DNA of 64,000 bases from Alphaproteobacteria bacterium. GTDB taxonomy: Bacteria; Pseudomonadota; Alphaproteobacteria; Rhodobacterales; Rhodobacteraceae. Below, piece after piece: positions 17,230 to 26,576 of the stretch (positions are counted from its first letter, which is position 1; each line of letters opens with the position of its first letter). The notes beneath the pieces are model-generated. The model saw nothing but the letters and a program-made list of their open reading frames with translations, was not told the origin of the DNA and made no database searches. A program made the position numbers and the translations under genes. Where the stretch lies: positions 37,230 through 101,229 of the forward strand of contig JAUHVK010000018.1 in assembly GCA_030425145.1 (NCBI GenBank), read 5' to 3'.

Positions 17230-18165
17230 TCAGGGAAGGGTGCCGAGCCACAGCCAGGCGGTGATGACCGACAACGCACTTGCCCCAAGCACCGAAGACG
17301 CCACAACCCGGCGCGCGCGTCCGTAAATATTGGCGAAGACATAGCAGTTCACGCCTGGGGCCATTGCAGCCGTGATGACCGCGCTGCGGAACGCGCTGTC
17401 GTCTAGATCGAAGGCGGTGCCGAGTGTCCACGTGATGGACGGGTGCAGGATCAGGCTGATCCCGCAGATGAAGAGGATGATCCGCATATCCCCTTCGGGA
17501 CGGTAGCGGAAGAGCACACCCCCCATTGCAAAAAGTGCCGCGGGCAGGGCCGTGCGCACCATCATGTCGAGTGCGTCGGTGAACGGTGCGGGAAGCGTAA
17601 CGTCCAGCAGGTTGAAGATAGCACCCAAGGCAATGCCGATCACCAGCGCGTTGCGGAACATCGCCTTGACGACAATCAGCGGCACGTTCCGGTTCGGCTG
17701 CCCCGACGCGCTGGCGCGGACAAATTCCATTGTGGTGATGCCGATGCCGTAACAGAAGGGCGAGTGGAAGGCGATGATCGCATAGTTCGCTGAAAGGGAG
17801 TCTGGGCCGAAGGCGCGTTCGGTGATCGCAAGGCCGATCAGGACGGAGTTGGCAAAGAGGCAGGTAAAGCCAATTGCCACCGAATCTTCCCAATCCCGCT
17901 TGAAGAGATAGCGCGCACCGAAGAGGCCGACCGTGAAGCAGGTCAGGGAGCCGGTGTAGAAGCTTATTAGCAGCGGAAACGAAAAGCTGTCGCCCAGATC
18001 CAGTGTCCAGATCGCACGGAACAACAGGCAGGGCAGCGCGACGTTCTGGGTGAAGGACATCAATCCGTCGATTGAAGCGGCCGACAGCAACCCGCGCCAA
18101 GCCACCATGTAGCCGAAGCCGATGACCAGAAAGACTGGCAGGATGATGTCGAGAAGCGCCTGCAT
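17230..18165 (-). CDS. AEC-family transporter (auxin efflux carrier type)
   Basis: Protein of 311 residues with about ten membrane helices in two halves. It starts MQALLDIILPVFLVIGFGYMVAWRG, typical of the AEC family, and ends with APGVNCYVFANIYGRA, which matches the conserved second-repeat motif (APxxxxxxxxA). Family members export or import organic acids and related anions. Substrate cannot be deduced. It is a single gene between the small secreted protein and the MBL hydrolase, all on the minus strand. Confidence 0.87.
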   Translation of the reverse strand: MQALLDIILPVFLVIGFGYMVAWRGLLSAASIDGLMSFTQNVALPCLLFRAIWTLDLGDSFSFPLLISFYTGSLTCFTVGLFGARYLFKRDWEDSVAIGFTCLFANSVLIGLAITERAFGPDSLSANYAIIAFHSPFCYGIGITTMEFVRASASGQPNRNVPLIVVKAMFRNALVIGIALGAIFNLLDVTLPAPFTDALDMMVRTALPAALFAMGGVLFRYRPEGDMRIILFICGISLILHPSITWTLGTAFDLDDSAFRSAVITAAMAPGVNCYVFANIYGRARRVVASSVLGASALSVITAWLWLGTLP

Positions 18166-18211
18166 CAGCGGGGTATCCGTACGGTTCGACCGTCGTATCG
18201 TACGGTCGGTA

Positions 18212-19015
18212 TCACCCGAGCGGCTGCGTTATCACCATGCCGTCATAGGCCGGTGTGATGTGGTCGGGGGTCTCGGCCTCGACCGCTGCATAGTCGAGGT
18301 CGATATGCATGTTGGTCAGCACACCCTGACGCGGTTTGGCGCGCTCCATCCATTCGAGCGATAGCGCGAGATGTGCATGGGTCGGGTGCGGATCACGGCG
18401 CAGAGCGTCGAGGATCCAAACATCGAGGTTTTGCAGATGATCGGTCCAGACGTCTTCGGGGATCTTGGCAACATCCGGCAGATAGGCCAGATCACCAATG
18501 CGGAACCCCAGCGCATCGATGCTGCCGTGGTTGACCTTGAATGGGGTCAGGGTGACTTGCCCCCCTGCACCGTCAACACTTACCGGTCCGTCAATCGTGT
18601 TCATGTCGAGGATCGGCGGGTAGGGGCTGTCGGAAGGTTGCACAAAGGCATAGCCGAAGCGCGAGAAAAGATCGTTCTGTGTGTCGCCGTCGGCCCAGAC
18701 TTGCAACCGCTTGCGCATGTTGAAGACGATCATCCGCAGATCATCCAAGCCGTGCACATGGTCAGCGTGGCTGTGGGTGTAGACCACCGCGTCAAGTTCT
18801 CCGACCCCGGCGCTGAGCAGTTGCGCGCGCATGTCGGGGCTGGTGTCGATCAGAACGCGGGTCGTGCCACCGTCAGTGATGCGCTCGACCAGCAGCGAAC
18901 AGCGGCGGCGGGTGTTCTTGGGATTGTCGGGATCGCAGGCGCCCCACAGGCCGCCAAGACGCGGGACACCGCCCGACGACCCGCAGCCAAGGATAGTGAA
19001 GTGCATTTCGCCCAT
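18212..19015 (-). CDS. MBL-fold metallohydrolase, PhnP-like
   Basis: Protein of 267 residues. The metallo-beta-lactamase signature THSHADHVHGLDD (HxHxDH) supplies the zinc ligands, with further histidines in VNHGSI and near LTNMHIDLD. It starts FTILGCGSSGGVPRLGG, as in PhnP-type cyclic phosphodiesterases. The usual role is hydrolysis of a phosphodiester; the actual substrate is unknown. Its ATG overlaps the tatD stop by one base. It is the last gene of the SPOR-dac-tmk-holB-tatD operon. Confidence 0.85.
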   Translation of the reverse strand: MGEMHFTILGCGSSGGVPRLGGLWGACDPDNPKNTRRRCSLLVERITDGGTTRVLIDTSPDMRAQLLSAGVGELDAVVYTHSHADHVHGLDDLRMIVFNMRKRLQVWADGDTQNDLFSRFGYAFVQPSDSPYPPILDMNTIDGPVSVDGAGGQVTLTPFKVNHGSIDALGFRIGDLAYLPDVAKIPEDVWTDHLQNLDVWILDALRRDPHPTHAHLALSLEWMERAKPRQGVLTNMHIDLDYAAVEAETPDHITPAYDGMVITQPLG

Positions 19016-19818
19016 TACGCAGCGGCCTCGTATTGCGCGGCCTTCCAGAACAGACGGTCGAAATTGGCCTCGGTCTGGGCGGCAAAGTCGGAATAGTCCA
19101 TACCGTAAATCTCTGCGCCGACGCGGGCGGTATGTGCGGTGTAGGCCGGTTCATTGCGCTTGCCGCGATGGGGCGGGGGCGCAAGGTAGGGGCTGTCGGT
19201 TTCCACGAGTATCCGGTCCACCGGAGCGTTCGCGAAGATATCGCGCAGTTCCTGGCTTTTGGGGAAGGCGGCGATGCCGGACATGGAGAGATAGAACCCA
19301 AGGTCCAGCGCCGCACGGGCCAGTTCGGCGGACGAGGAAAAGCAATGCATCACACAGGTATAGGGCTTGGTCTTGAAGCCTTCCGTGAGGATGCGCGCCA
19401 TGTCGTCATCGGCGGCACGGGCGTGAATGATCAATGGCAGACCGGTTTCCTGCGCCGCCTCGATATGTACGCGGAGCGAGGTTTTCTGAATGTCGGCGGT
19501 TTCAGCAGTATAGTGGTAGTCGAGCCCGGTTTCGCCCAAGCCGACGAATTTCGGATGCTGGGACAGTTTGACCAGTTCATCCACCGTCGTCAGCGGCTGA
19601 TCCGCTGCGCTCATCGGGTGGATGCCTGCCGCGTAGAACACCGGGTCGAATTCCTCGGCGATGGCGCGCACGAGCGGTTCATTTCGCAGACGGGTGCAGA
19701 TCGTCACCATGCGGCGCACGCCAGCCTCGAGCGCGCGGGCGATCACCTCGGGGCGTTCGTCGTCGAAATCCGGGAAGTCCAGATGGCAATGGCTGTCGGT
19801 GATCTGTGGTGTCAACAT
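19015..19818 (-). CDS. TatD-family metal-dependent hydrolase
   Basis: Protein of 267 residues with a TIM-barrel amidohydrolase fold. The metal motif ITDSHCHLDF is at residues 6-15; GLGETGLDYHY, PLIIHARAADDDM, CVMHCFS and LVETDSPYLAP are the other family motifs with metal-binding Glu, His and Asp. TatD proteins are metal-dependent nucleases with proposed roles in DNA repair. I start at MLTPQITD (19818); an upstream in-frame extension lies inside holB. It follows holB in many proteobacteria, as here. Confidence 0.93.
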   Translation of the reverse strand: MLTPQITDSHCHLDFPDFDDERPEVIARALEAGVRRMVTICTRLRNEPLVRAIAEEFDPVFYAAGIHPMSAADQPLTTVDELVKLSQHPKFVGLGETGLDYHYTAETADIQKTSLRVHIEAAQETGLPLIIHARAADDDMARILTEGFKTKPYTCVMHCFSSSAELARAALDLGFYLSMSGIAAFPKSQELRDIFANAPVDRILVETDSPYLAPPPHRGKRNEPAYTAHTARVGAEIYGMDYSDFAAQTEANFDRLFWKAAQYEAAA

Positions 19819-19861
19819 GAGGCTGGTATCAGGGATGCGGGCAGGAGCGTCAAGACGTCGC

Positions 19862-20989
19862 TTACGACCTGGGGCAGCCCTCCTGAAGGGCAAGGAAGCT
19901 GGAAAGCAGGAGCGATCCTGGTTCGACATTCACCGCACGCCCGTGGCGCAGGCGTTCGCCCTGATCCTGTGCCAGTTGCGCCCATTGCCGTGCGGCTGTG
20001 GGTGAGGGGCAGAGGCGTTGGAACGTCTGAGCCTCGCCCTTTGCCGCTTGCGGATCGGGCGGATGCCCAGTGGCCCCGGTGCGGGCAAGCCGCGTCAAGG
20101 CGCGGTCGAAGAGGCCCAAAAGCAGGTCGAGCCGCTCTTCCTTGCCGCGTCCGGCGGCGCTTTCGGCCAGCGCGATGGCATGGGGGCGGCTGAGGTCGGG
20201 CAGGGTGGACAGCAGTTTGACAATATCCGCATAGAGCTTGAGCCCGTCCTGCTGCATCAGGCGCACCGCTTCGCCAACGGACCCGCCAGAAAGGGCAGCC
20301 AGCGCGGCGGGGTCCGACACGGTCTGGTCAATCTCGGTCGCGGCCAGCGCCTGCGCCATATCGGCGCCATTGAGCGGAGCCAGCCGCAATTCGCGGCAGC
20401 GGGACCGGATGGTCGGCAAAAGACGTGAGGGTTGGTGACTGACCAAGAGCAGCGTTGTGCGGTCTGGCGGTTCTTCCAGTAATTTGAGGATCGCGTTGGC
20501 GGCGCTGATGTTCATGTCGTCGGCAGCATCAACGATCACAACGCGGCGTCCGCCATCCGCGGCGGAGAGCGCGAAGAAACCTTTGAGCTTGCGCACCTCG
20601 TCCACGGTGATCTGGGCCTTCAGGCGTTTGGCCTTTTCGTCATAAGGGCGGCGCAATGCGAACAGTCCCGGTTCCGACCCGGCCATCATGCGGCGGGACA
20701 CAGGGTGATCTTCGGCGATGTGCAGGTCGGTGGGCGGCGGCGGCGCGCCGAAAAGCCCGTCGTCCTGAGCAGGAGGCGTGGCAAGCAGAAACCGCGCGAT
20801 CTGCCATGCCAGCGTCGCCTTGCCCACGCCGCGCGGGCCGGTGATCAGCCAGCCGTGGTGCAGCCGGTCGGAGCTGAAGGCTTGCAGGAAATCCGCCTGC
20901 GCCGCATCCTGACCGTAGAGTTTGGCGGTCTCGCGTGGATGCGGCGCACCGTCGATGCGGTCTGGTTCTGGCTGGGTTGCGTCACTCAT
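19862..20989 (-). CDS. holB: DNA polymerase III delta' subunit
   Basis: Protein of 375 residues, a clamp-loader component of the replicase. The AAA+ fold shows LITGPRGVGKATLAWQIARF (P-loop-like), VVIVDAADDMNISAANAILKLLEEPP (sensor/Walker B region) and TIRSRCRELRL. Such delta' proteins often do not hydrolyse ATP. Its start overlaps the tmk stop by four bases, a classic tmk-holB pair. The C-terminal part is longer than in E. coli but usual for alphaproteobacteria. Confidence 0.94.
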   Translation of the reverse strand: MSDATQPEPDRIDGAPHPRETAKLYGQDAAQADFLQAFSSDRLHHGWLITGPRGVGKATLAWQIARFLLATPPAQDDGLFGAPPPPTDLHIAEDHPVSRRMMAGSEPGLFALRRPYDEKAKRLKAQITVDEVRKLKGFFALSAADGGRRVVIVDAADDMNISAANAILKLLEEPPDRTTLLLVSHQPSRLLPTIRSRCRELRLAPLNGADMAQALAATEIDQTVSDPAALAALSGGSVGEAVRLMQQDGLKLYADIVKLLSTLPDLSRPHAIALAESAAGRGKEERLDLLLGLFDRALTRLARTGATGHPPDPQAAKGEAQTFQRLCPSPTAARQWAQLAQDQGERLRHGRAVNVEPGSLLLSSFLALQEGCPRS

Positions 20990-21612
20990 GTCAGATGCGG
21001 GCTTACCGCAGCCCAGACATCCTCTGCAACGGTGTCGGTATCGCGCGCACCGTCGATGACGCGAAAGCGGTCGGCGTATTCCTTGGCCAAAGCCAGAAAA
21101 CCTTCGCGCATCGCTTCTTGCAGGGAGGCGCCGAAATCCTCGAACCGTTCTTCGACCGTGTTGCGCGCCTTGGCGCGGCTGAGCCCAATTTCCGGATCCA
21201 TGTCGATGAGCAGCGTGAGATCCGGCTCTACCCCGATCATCAGATCGTGCAACGCATCGACCTTGGCCCGCAGATTGCCGCGCGACAGGCCCTGATACAT
21301 GCGGGTGCTGTCTGCAAACCGGTCACAGATCACCACCTTGCCCGCCTCAAGTGCGGGTTGAATGGTGCGTTCCAGATGGTCACGGCGGGCGGCGGTAAAG
21401 AGCAGAAGTTCAGTCTCGGCCGACCAGCGGTCAGGATCACCCTGCAACACGAGCGCGCGGATTTCCTCGGCCCCGGGAGAGCCGCCGGGTTCGCGGGTGT
21501 GCACCACGTCCACGCCCTCAGCACGCAGGCGGTCGGCCAGCATCCGCGCCTGTGTGGACTTGCCCGATCCGTCGATCCCTTCGAAGCTCAAAAACAGCCC
21601 GGATCGGCTCAC
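20986..21612 (-). CDS. tmk: thymidylate kinase
   Basis: Protein of 208 residues that phosphorylates dTMP to dTDP. The P-loop FEGIDGSGKSTQARML is at residues 9-24; the DRFADSTRMYQG motif binds the thymidine; the lid region RAKARN follows. Length is normal. It overlaps the upstream carboxypeptidase gene and downstream holB by four bases each (ATGA), showing tight operon coupling. Confidence 0.96.
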   Translation of the reverse strand: MSRSGLFLSFEGIDGSGKSTQARMLADRLRAEGVDVVHTREPGGSPGAEEIRALVLQGDPDRWSAETELLLFTAARRDHLERTIQPALEAGKVVICDRFADSTRMYQGLSRGNLRAKVDALHDLMIGVEPDLTLLIDMDPEIGLSRAKARNTVEERFEDFGASLQEAMREGFLALAKEYADRFRVIDGARDTDTVAEDVWAAVSPHLT

Positions 21613-22781
21613 ATCGTATCCTCGGCGGGGGCTTGCAAACGCTCCAACAACACCTGCGATACGCTCATCATGCGCGCGACAAACCCGCTCGCGGGTACGG
21701 CACTTGCAGCATATAGCGGGATGCGGTGTTCTGGCAGGCCCTCGGGGCTGATGATCAGCTCGGCCAATTGCCGCCCTTCTGCGATGGGTGCTACGATCGG
21801 GCCGGTATAGACGACTTCTGCGGTCACGCCCTGTCCCGGAGTGTTCGGCAAGAGCAGTGTCACGTCTTCCTTGGCCATCAGGCCGACTTTCTCACTGGCG
21901 CCCATCCAGACATCGGCTTCCGCGATCACCGACCCGGCCCGGGTGACCGTTTTCTCTGCGAATTGGCGGAAGGACCAATTGACGATGGATTCGGATTCCT
22001 GCGCGCGTGCCTGTGCTGAATCGAGCCCTGTGATGGTAAAGATCACCCGCCGGTCGCCCTGCTTGGCCGACCCGACAAGGCCATACCCGGCTTCCTGTGT
22101 GTGGCCGGTCTTGAGACCATCCGCGCCGATGCCCAAGGCAAGAAGGGGGTTGCGGTTGAACCGGTTGGACGCTTCGGCCTCGTCAAAGAGAAACTCTTTT
22201 TCCGAGAACATCGGGTAGAATTCGGGGAAATCCTCGATCAGGCGCTGGGCCAGAAGAGTCAGGTCGCGCATCGACATGACATGACCTTCGGCGGGCCAGC
22301 CGCTGGAGTTCTTGAAGATCGAATTGGTCATGCCCAGCTGCTGCGCGCGCTGCGTCATCATACGGGCGAAACCGGGTTCAGAGCCGTCGGGAGAGAGGGC
22401 TTCGGCCAGAACCACGCAGGCGTCGTTGCCCGAAAGCACGATGATGCCGCGGATCAGGTCTTCGACCGCAACCCGTTCCCCTTGCCGCAAGAACAGCGTC
22501 GAGCCGCCAAAGGAATTGGCATGGGCCGAAACGGGCAGTTCTTCGTTCAGCCGCAGGCGTCCGTCGCGCACCGCTTCAAACGCGATGTAAAGCGTCATCA
22601 GCTTAGACATCGAGGCAGGCGGCAAAGGCGTGTCGGCGTTCTTGGCCAAAAGCACCGTGCCGGTCTTTTCGTCCAGAACAAAGGCCGCTGTCGCGCGCGT
22701 GTCAAAGGCCGAGGCCGAGGTTGTCGACAACAGCAGCGCGGTCAGGCTGGCGGAAACGAATGCGCGATATGTGCGGATCAT
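21609..22781 (-). CDS. D-alanyl-D-alanine carboxypeptidase (penicillin-binding protein 5/6 type)
   Basis: Protein of 390 residues that trims the terminal D-alanine of peptidoglycan stem peptides in the periplasm. A signal peptide ends about residue 25 (STTSASA). The serine-peptidase S11 motifs are present: PPASMSKLM (SxxK nucleophile), VLSGNDACV (SxN) and LKTGHTQEA (KTG). A C-terminal beta domain and amphipathic tail follow, as in DacA/DacC. Exact paralogue name left open. It precedes tmk with a four-base overlap. Confidence 0.93.
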   Translation of the reverse strand: MIRTYRAFVSASLTALLLSTTSASAFDTRATAAFVLDEKTGTVLLAKNADTPLPPASMSKLMTLYIAFEAVRDGRLRLNEELPVSAHANSFGGSTLFLRQGERVAVEDLIRGIIVLSGNDACVVLAEALSPDGSEPGFARMMTQRAQQLGMTNSIFKNSSGWPAEGHVMSMRDLTLLAQRLIEDFPEFYPMFSEKEFLFDEAEASNRFNRNPLLALGIGADGLKTGHTQEAGYGLVGSAKQGDRRVIFTITGLDSAQARAQESESIVNWSFRQFAEKTVTRAGSVIAEADVWMGASEKVGLMAKEDVTLLLPNTPGQGVTAEVVYTGPIVAPIAEGRQLAELIISPEGLPEHRIPLYAASAVPASGFVARMMSVSQVLLERLQAPAEDTM

Positions 22782-22813
22782 GGCAGCTCTCCTGTCAGAC
22801 CTGCGGGGTCGGT

Positions 22814-23701
22814 TCAGTTGGTGACGGCATAAGCGTCGGTAAACCCGGTATCCTTGATCTTGGCAAGCAGGGTGCTGCGCTCTGCGCGGGTCTGCGCCGG
22901 TCCGACAAGCACACGCCAGAAGGTCTTGCCGCTGGAGGATTGCTTGAGAACCGTCGGCACCATCCCGGCCTGACGCATCGCGGTGGCGGTGTTGTTGGCG
23001 TTCTGTTCGACACTGAAAATGCCGATCTGGATGAACGGCTTGTCCAGCGATGATTTGGCGGGTGCGGTCGCGGCGGCCGGGGCAGGGGCCGCAGGTGCAT
23101 CAAGCACGGCAGCCGCGGTTTCGGCAATCGGATCAAGCGTGGTTTCGGCAACTTCTGCAGGCGCATCAAGGCCGCCGTCACTGATCGGCGCATCCTGCGG
23201 CGGTGCCGAGGTGGCATCGTCCGGGACTTCCTCGCGGCGCAGGGCGACGACGTTGAGTTGTGTGGGGGCGCCCGCCAACACGCCAAGGGCGGCGGCGGCA
23301 TCGGACGAGATTTGCAACCGCGGTCCGGGGGTTTCGCGTTCCTTGCGGAAGAGGGCGCCGATCACGAAATTGCCGTTGGCTTCGTTGCGGATGATCACAC
23401 GTTCCGGTTCGGATACATCGGGATGCGCAGCCCAGACACCGCCCAGCGACGGGCGTCCATCCCACAAGCCGTTTTCACTGACCGAGAATACCTCGGGTGC
23501 TTCGACATCCCGCTCGACCAGCCGTGTCGCGCGGGCCCCTGCGGGCGCGGCGCCGTCGGCAGTCTCGGCGGAGGAGCCGCCTTGCAGGAAGGCGGGCATA
23601 TTCACACCCTCGCAGCCTGCGAGCGCAATCAAAGCAACGCCGCAAAGGGCAGTGGCGCGCGTGCTGCGCCAAAGCGAAGAATGGGTAATTCTGGTATTCA
23701 T
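22814..23701 (-). CDS. SPOR-domain lipoprotein
   Basis: Protein of 295 residues starting MNTRITHSSLW. A lipoprotein signal with lipobox LAGC ends at about residue 29, so it is probably an outer-membrane lipoprotein. The middle part (about 70-160) has GLWDGRPSLGGVWAAHPD and ERVIIRNEANGNFVIGALF, resembling the barrel region of RlpA-like proteins. An alanine/proline linker leads to a C-terminal SPOR domain (about 220-295, FIQIGIFSVEQNANNTATAM), which binds denuded septal peptidoglycan. It heads the carboxypeptidase-tmk-holB operon. Confidence 0.87.
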   Translation of the reverse strand: MNTRITHSSLWRSTRATALCGVALIALAGCEGVNMPAFLQGGSSAETADGAAPAGARATRLVERDVEAPEVFSVSENGLWDGRPSLGGVWAAHPDVSEPERVIIRNEANGNFVIGALFRKERETPGPRLQISSDAAAALGVLAGAPTQLNVVALRREEVPDDATSAPPQDAPISDGGLDAPAEVAETTLDPIAETAAAVLDAPAAPAPAAATAPAKSSLDKPFIQIGIFSVEQNANNTATAMRQAGMVPTVLKQSSSGKTFWRVLVGPAQTRAERSTLLAKIKDTGFTDAYAVTN

Positions 23702-23885
23702 GCCTGCTCGCCTTCTGCTGTGCCGAATTGGGCGCAATTCAGGGCGACCGACCCCGCGCCACTCATTATTTTGTGCGAGCTTACAGTCTTCCAAGCCTCA
23801 AGAAAAGTCTGACGGCACCCCTGCGCAGATTTTCCCCCAGGGCCGCTTTCAGAATCGGAATTCAGAGGCTATGTCACCGGCCACC

Positions 23886-23975
23886 GGAGGTTTGGCAGAG
23901 TGGTCGAATGCGGCGGTCTTGAAAACCGTTGGGCGTGAGAGCGTCCCCAGGGTTCGAATCCCTGAGCCTCCGCCA
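23886..23975 (+). tRNA. tRNA-Ser (anticodon TGA)
   Basis: Acceptor stem GGAGGTT pairs with AGCCTCC (23965-23971), followed by G and an encoded CCA. Loop CTTGAAA between GCGGT and ACCGT gives anticodon TGA at 23920-23922. A long variable arm (GGCGTGAGAGCGTCC) marks a class II tRNA, and the T arm carries GGTTCGAATCC. The rest of the 23702-24078 gap shows no gene. Confidence 0.96.
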
Positions 23976-24078
23976 CATCATCCCGCGCATTATTGATCTT
24001 CCGATCGCGTGTCTTGCACCGCGTCACGCTGTTCCCATATTTTGATCAGTCCCAGGACTGGGCCAGCCGGAGAAAACG

Positions 24079-25002
24079 ATGGGATATGTGAAGACTGCGA
24101 TCCTGATGGCGGCGATGACGGCGCTGTTCATGGGGGTGGGCTATCTGCTTGGCGGATCGGGTGGTGCGTTGATTGCGCTGATCGTTGCTGCCGGAATGAA
24201 CGCGTTTACGTGGTGGAACTCGGATCGCATGGTGCTGCGGATGCACAATGCGCAGCCGGTTCTGGCCGGTGACCGGCTTGGTCTGCACGCGATGACGTCC
24301 GAATTGGCGCGGAATGCGGGCTTGCCGGAGCCGAAGGTCTACCTGATCGACACGCCGCAGCCGAACGCCTTTGCCACGGGTCGCAACCCGAAAAATGCCG
24401 CCGTCGCAGTGACATCCGGCCTGATGCGCAGTCTGAGCCGAGAAGAGATGGCGGGGGTCATTGCGCATGAGTTGGCGCATATCCGCAACCATGACACGGC
24501 GATCATGACGGTCACGGCGACATTTGCCGGTGCGATTTCGATGCTTGCCAATTTCGCCATGTTCTTTGGTGGCTCGCGCGAACGGCTCGGGATGATCGGT
24601 ACGCTGCTGATGATGTTCCTTGCTCCAATGGCTGCCGCGCTGGTGCAGATGGCCATCAGCCGGACCCGCGAATACGCCGCCGACAAGGCCGGGGCCGAGA
24701 TTTGCGGCAACCCGCTCTGGTTGGCCTCGGCGTTGGAGAAGATCGCGATGGGGGCGGCGCGGATCGACAATCATGCAGCCGAGCGCAATCCGGCGACGGC
24801 GCATATGTTCATCATTAACCCGCTACATGCCCACAAGCATGACAGCCTGTTTGCGACCCACCCGGCGACCGAAAACCGGATCGCGGCGCTACACGCGATG
24901 GCAGGGGCATCGAAGACAACCCGAAAATCGGCAGATCGTCCGGTGACGCGCAGCCGCATTCCGAACACGCGGTCCCGCGATCAGAGTGGGCCGTGGTCCT
25001 GA
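24079..25002 (+). CDS. htpX: HtpX-type membrane zinc metalloprotease (M48)
   Basis: Protein of 307 residues involved in quality control of inner-membrane proteins. Two N-terminal helices (about 5-50) precede the zinc motif [13 protein letters not shown] (HExxH) at about residue 130; two more helices follow, then the third zinc ligand in [12 protein letters not shown]. The C-terminus has [14 protein letters not shown]. Typical HtpX length is about 290. It is convergent with the CBS protein gene, 20 bases apart. Confidence 0.93.
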   Translation: MGYVKTAILMAAMTALFMGVGYLLGGSGGALIALIVAAGMNAFTWWNSDRMVLRMHNAQPVLAGDRLGLHAMTSELARNAGLPEPKVYLIDTPQPNAFATGRNPKNAAVAVTSGLMRSLSREEMAGVIAHELAHIRNHDTAIMTVTATFAGAISMLANFAMFFGGSRERLGMIGTLLMMFLAPMAAALVQMAISRTREYAADKAGAEICGNPLWLASALEKIAMGAARIDNHAAERNPATAHMFIINPLHAHKHDSLFATHPATENRIAALHAMAGASKTTRKSADRPVTRSRIPNTRSRDQSGPWS

Positions 25003-25022
25003 GATGATGGCGGTTTTGGAAC

Positions 25023-25415
25023 CTAGCCCAAGCGGATCAATTCGGTCAGCACGTCTGACCGGTGCACAAGGCCCAATACCCGCTCTGCGTCACAGACGGG
25101 AAAGACGCGATGCGGATGCTTGAGGAACATTTCGGCGACCGCGATGATGTCATCATTGGGCTGAACGGTGACGATGTTCGTGCTCATGTGATCTGCGACG
25201 CGTCCTGACCATTCCCGGTAGTAGCTTGCATGTAGCGCAGAGCGAAAGCAGTCCTTTTGCGTCAGCAAGCCGACCATCCGCACATCGTCGGCCACCACCG
25301 GGGCGGCAGCAGCGCGGGCGTCTACAAGGCGGGCGGCTGCGGTGCGGATGGGGGCTTCTTCGGTCAGCAGGAGTATGTCGGTCCTCATCACCGAGGAGAT
25401 GCGGGTCTGTGTCAT
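25023..25415 (-). CDS. two-CBS-domain protein
   Basis: Protein of 130 residues made of two CBS modules (about 5-60 and 70-128), which usually bind adenine nucleotides and sense energy status. GLLTQKDCF and GLVHRSDVL mark the ends of each module. Its start overlaps the nqrM stop by four bases, so it is the last gene of the NQR operon and may sense energy state for this complex. That role is inferred from position only. Confidence 0.82.
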   Translation of the reverse strand: MTQTRISSVMRTDILLLTEEAPIRTAAARLVDARAAAAPVVADDVRMVGLLTQKDCFRSALHASYYREWSGRVADHMSTNIVTVQPNDDIIAVAEMFLKHPHRVFPVCDAERVLGLVHRSDVLTELIRLG

Positions 25416-25591
25416 GTACGGGCCTCGCTTTTCTTATGGCGGCGCAGCGGGCAATCGGCGCAACGCCCCTCGGGCCGTTTGTCGGCCGCGCTGCAAGAGG
25501 TGAGCGCGGGGCCGCGTCCCAGCATCAGGCCCAAACCGAGACCCCCGGCGGCGAGGGTGATGACGATCAGTGCGAAGATCAGTTCAAGCAT
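25412..25591 (-). CDS. nqrM: NqrM, Na+-NQR iron-sulfur maturation factor
   Basis: Protein of 59 residues: one membrane helix (MLELIFALIVITLAAGGLGL), then a short cysteine-bearing tail with C-x(9)-C-x2-C (SCSAADKRPEGRCADCP). NqrM (former DUF539) has this layout and is needed to place the iron centre between NqrD and NqrE. I start at MLELIF (25591), preceded by AAGG; the longer in-frame version overlaps apbE. It lies directly after apbE, its usual place. Confidence 0.82.
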   Translation of the reverse strand: MLELIFALIVITLAAGGLGLGLMLGRGPALTSCSAADKRPEGRCADCPLRRHKKSEART

Positions 25592-25604
25592 TTGACTGCC
25601 TTTC

Positions 25605-26573
25605 TCATCCCAGAACCTCACGGATGCCGCCGGTGTCGGTCCGGCGGAGTGTCTGGCCGTCCTCGAAGAGGAAAATTGCCGAGATGTCCTGCACACGAGC
25701 CAGTGCTGGGCCGCCGTCATCCCCCGCAGCGAACAGCGCGGTTGCCCAGCCGTCGGCGGTCATGGCGTCCTTGGCCAGAACCGTCACGGACCGAAGGCGT
25801 CCGGCGACGGGGTGGGCTGTGGCAGGGTCCATGATGTGCCCCCAGAGTTGCCCGTTCCGCCCGTAGCTCTGTACGCCCAGACCCGATGTCGCCACGGCCA
25901 TGCCTGCGGGCAGGTGCAGCACCATGTCTGTCGGGTGGCCAGTAACCGGATGCTCAACCGCAATACGCCAGTCCCGGCCTTCCGGGTGTCGACCCAAGGC
26001 GCGGAACTCGCCGCCCAAATCAAGCAGGGCATCGGTCAGGCCCTGATCTCGGGCCAGACGTGCGGCGCGGTCCAGTGCGCGACCTTTGGCGATACCGCAG
26101 AGGTCGAGCGTCAGGTCACTGTCTGTTTTGGAGAGCCAGCCTTCTGTCACCGAAACACCGCGCCAGTCTGCCACCGCGCCGTCGGTGATCGGGCCAAAGC
26201 CCCAGCGCGCGACGAGAGGTCCGACGGTTGGATCGAACGCGCCTTCACTGATCTGCGCCAGGGCTAGCGCGGCTTCGGTCACATGGGTGAGTTCGCTACT
26301 TGCCGCACGGCCGGTAGTACTGGTGTTGAACCGCGACAGCGTGCTGTCGGCACGCCATGGCGACATCTCGAGATCGACCTCTGCGAAAAGATCGGAGACC
26401 GCGCGGCGAAGGGGTTCTAACCCGCCGACATCCGTGCCTGCGATCCGCCAAGACGTTCCGAAAGCCATTCCCGACATGTCTTGAATCGGCGAGGCGCGCA
26501 GGATCGACGGGGCAGCGAGGGTGGCGCAGAGGGCGGCCAGAACGTCCCGGCGCGATGATGAGCGTGTGTTCAT
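25605..26573 (-). CDS. apbE: FAD:protein FMN transferase
   Basis: Protein of 322 residues that attaches FMN to threonine in target proteins, here most likely NqrC. A twin-arginine-like signal (SSSRRDVLAALCATLAAPS) is at the N-terminus, so it acts in the periplasm. Family motifs include LSRFNTS, DPTVGPLV, DLCGIAKGRALD, DLGGEFRALG and KDAMTADGWATALF. It lies three bases after nqrF in the NQR operon, consistent with a dedicated flavin-inserting enzyme. Confidence 0.93.
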   Translation of the reverse strand: MNTRSSSRRDVLAALCATLAAPSILRASPIQDMSGMAFGTSWRIAGTDVGGLEPLRRAVSDLFAEVDLEMSPWRADSTLSRFNTSTTGRAASSELTHVTEAALALAQISEGAFDPTVGPLVARWGFGPITDGAVADWRGVSVTEGWLSKTDSDLTLDLCGIAKGRALDRAARLARDQGLTDALLDLGGEFRALGRHPEGRDWRIAVEHPVTGHPTDMVLHLPAGMAVATSGLGVQSYGRNGQLWGHIMDPATAHPVAGRLRSVTVLAKDAMTADGWATALFAAGDDGGPALARVQDISAIFLFEDGQTLRRTDTGGIREVLG

Positions 26574-26576
26574 GTC

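Noticed and set aside
18187..18208. Hairpin CGACCGT/ACGGTCG between the MBL and AEC genes as a terminator
   Set aside because: No T-tract on either strand and an eight-base loop; position fits but the signal is weak, so not listed as a feature.
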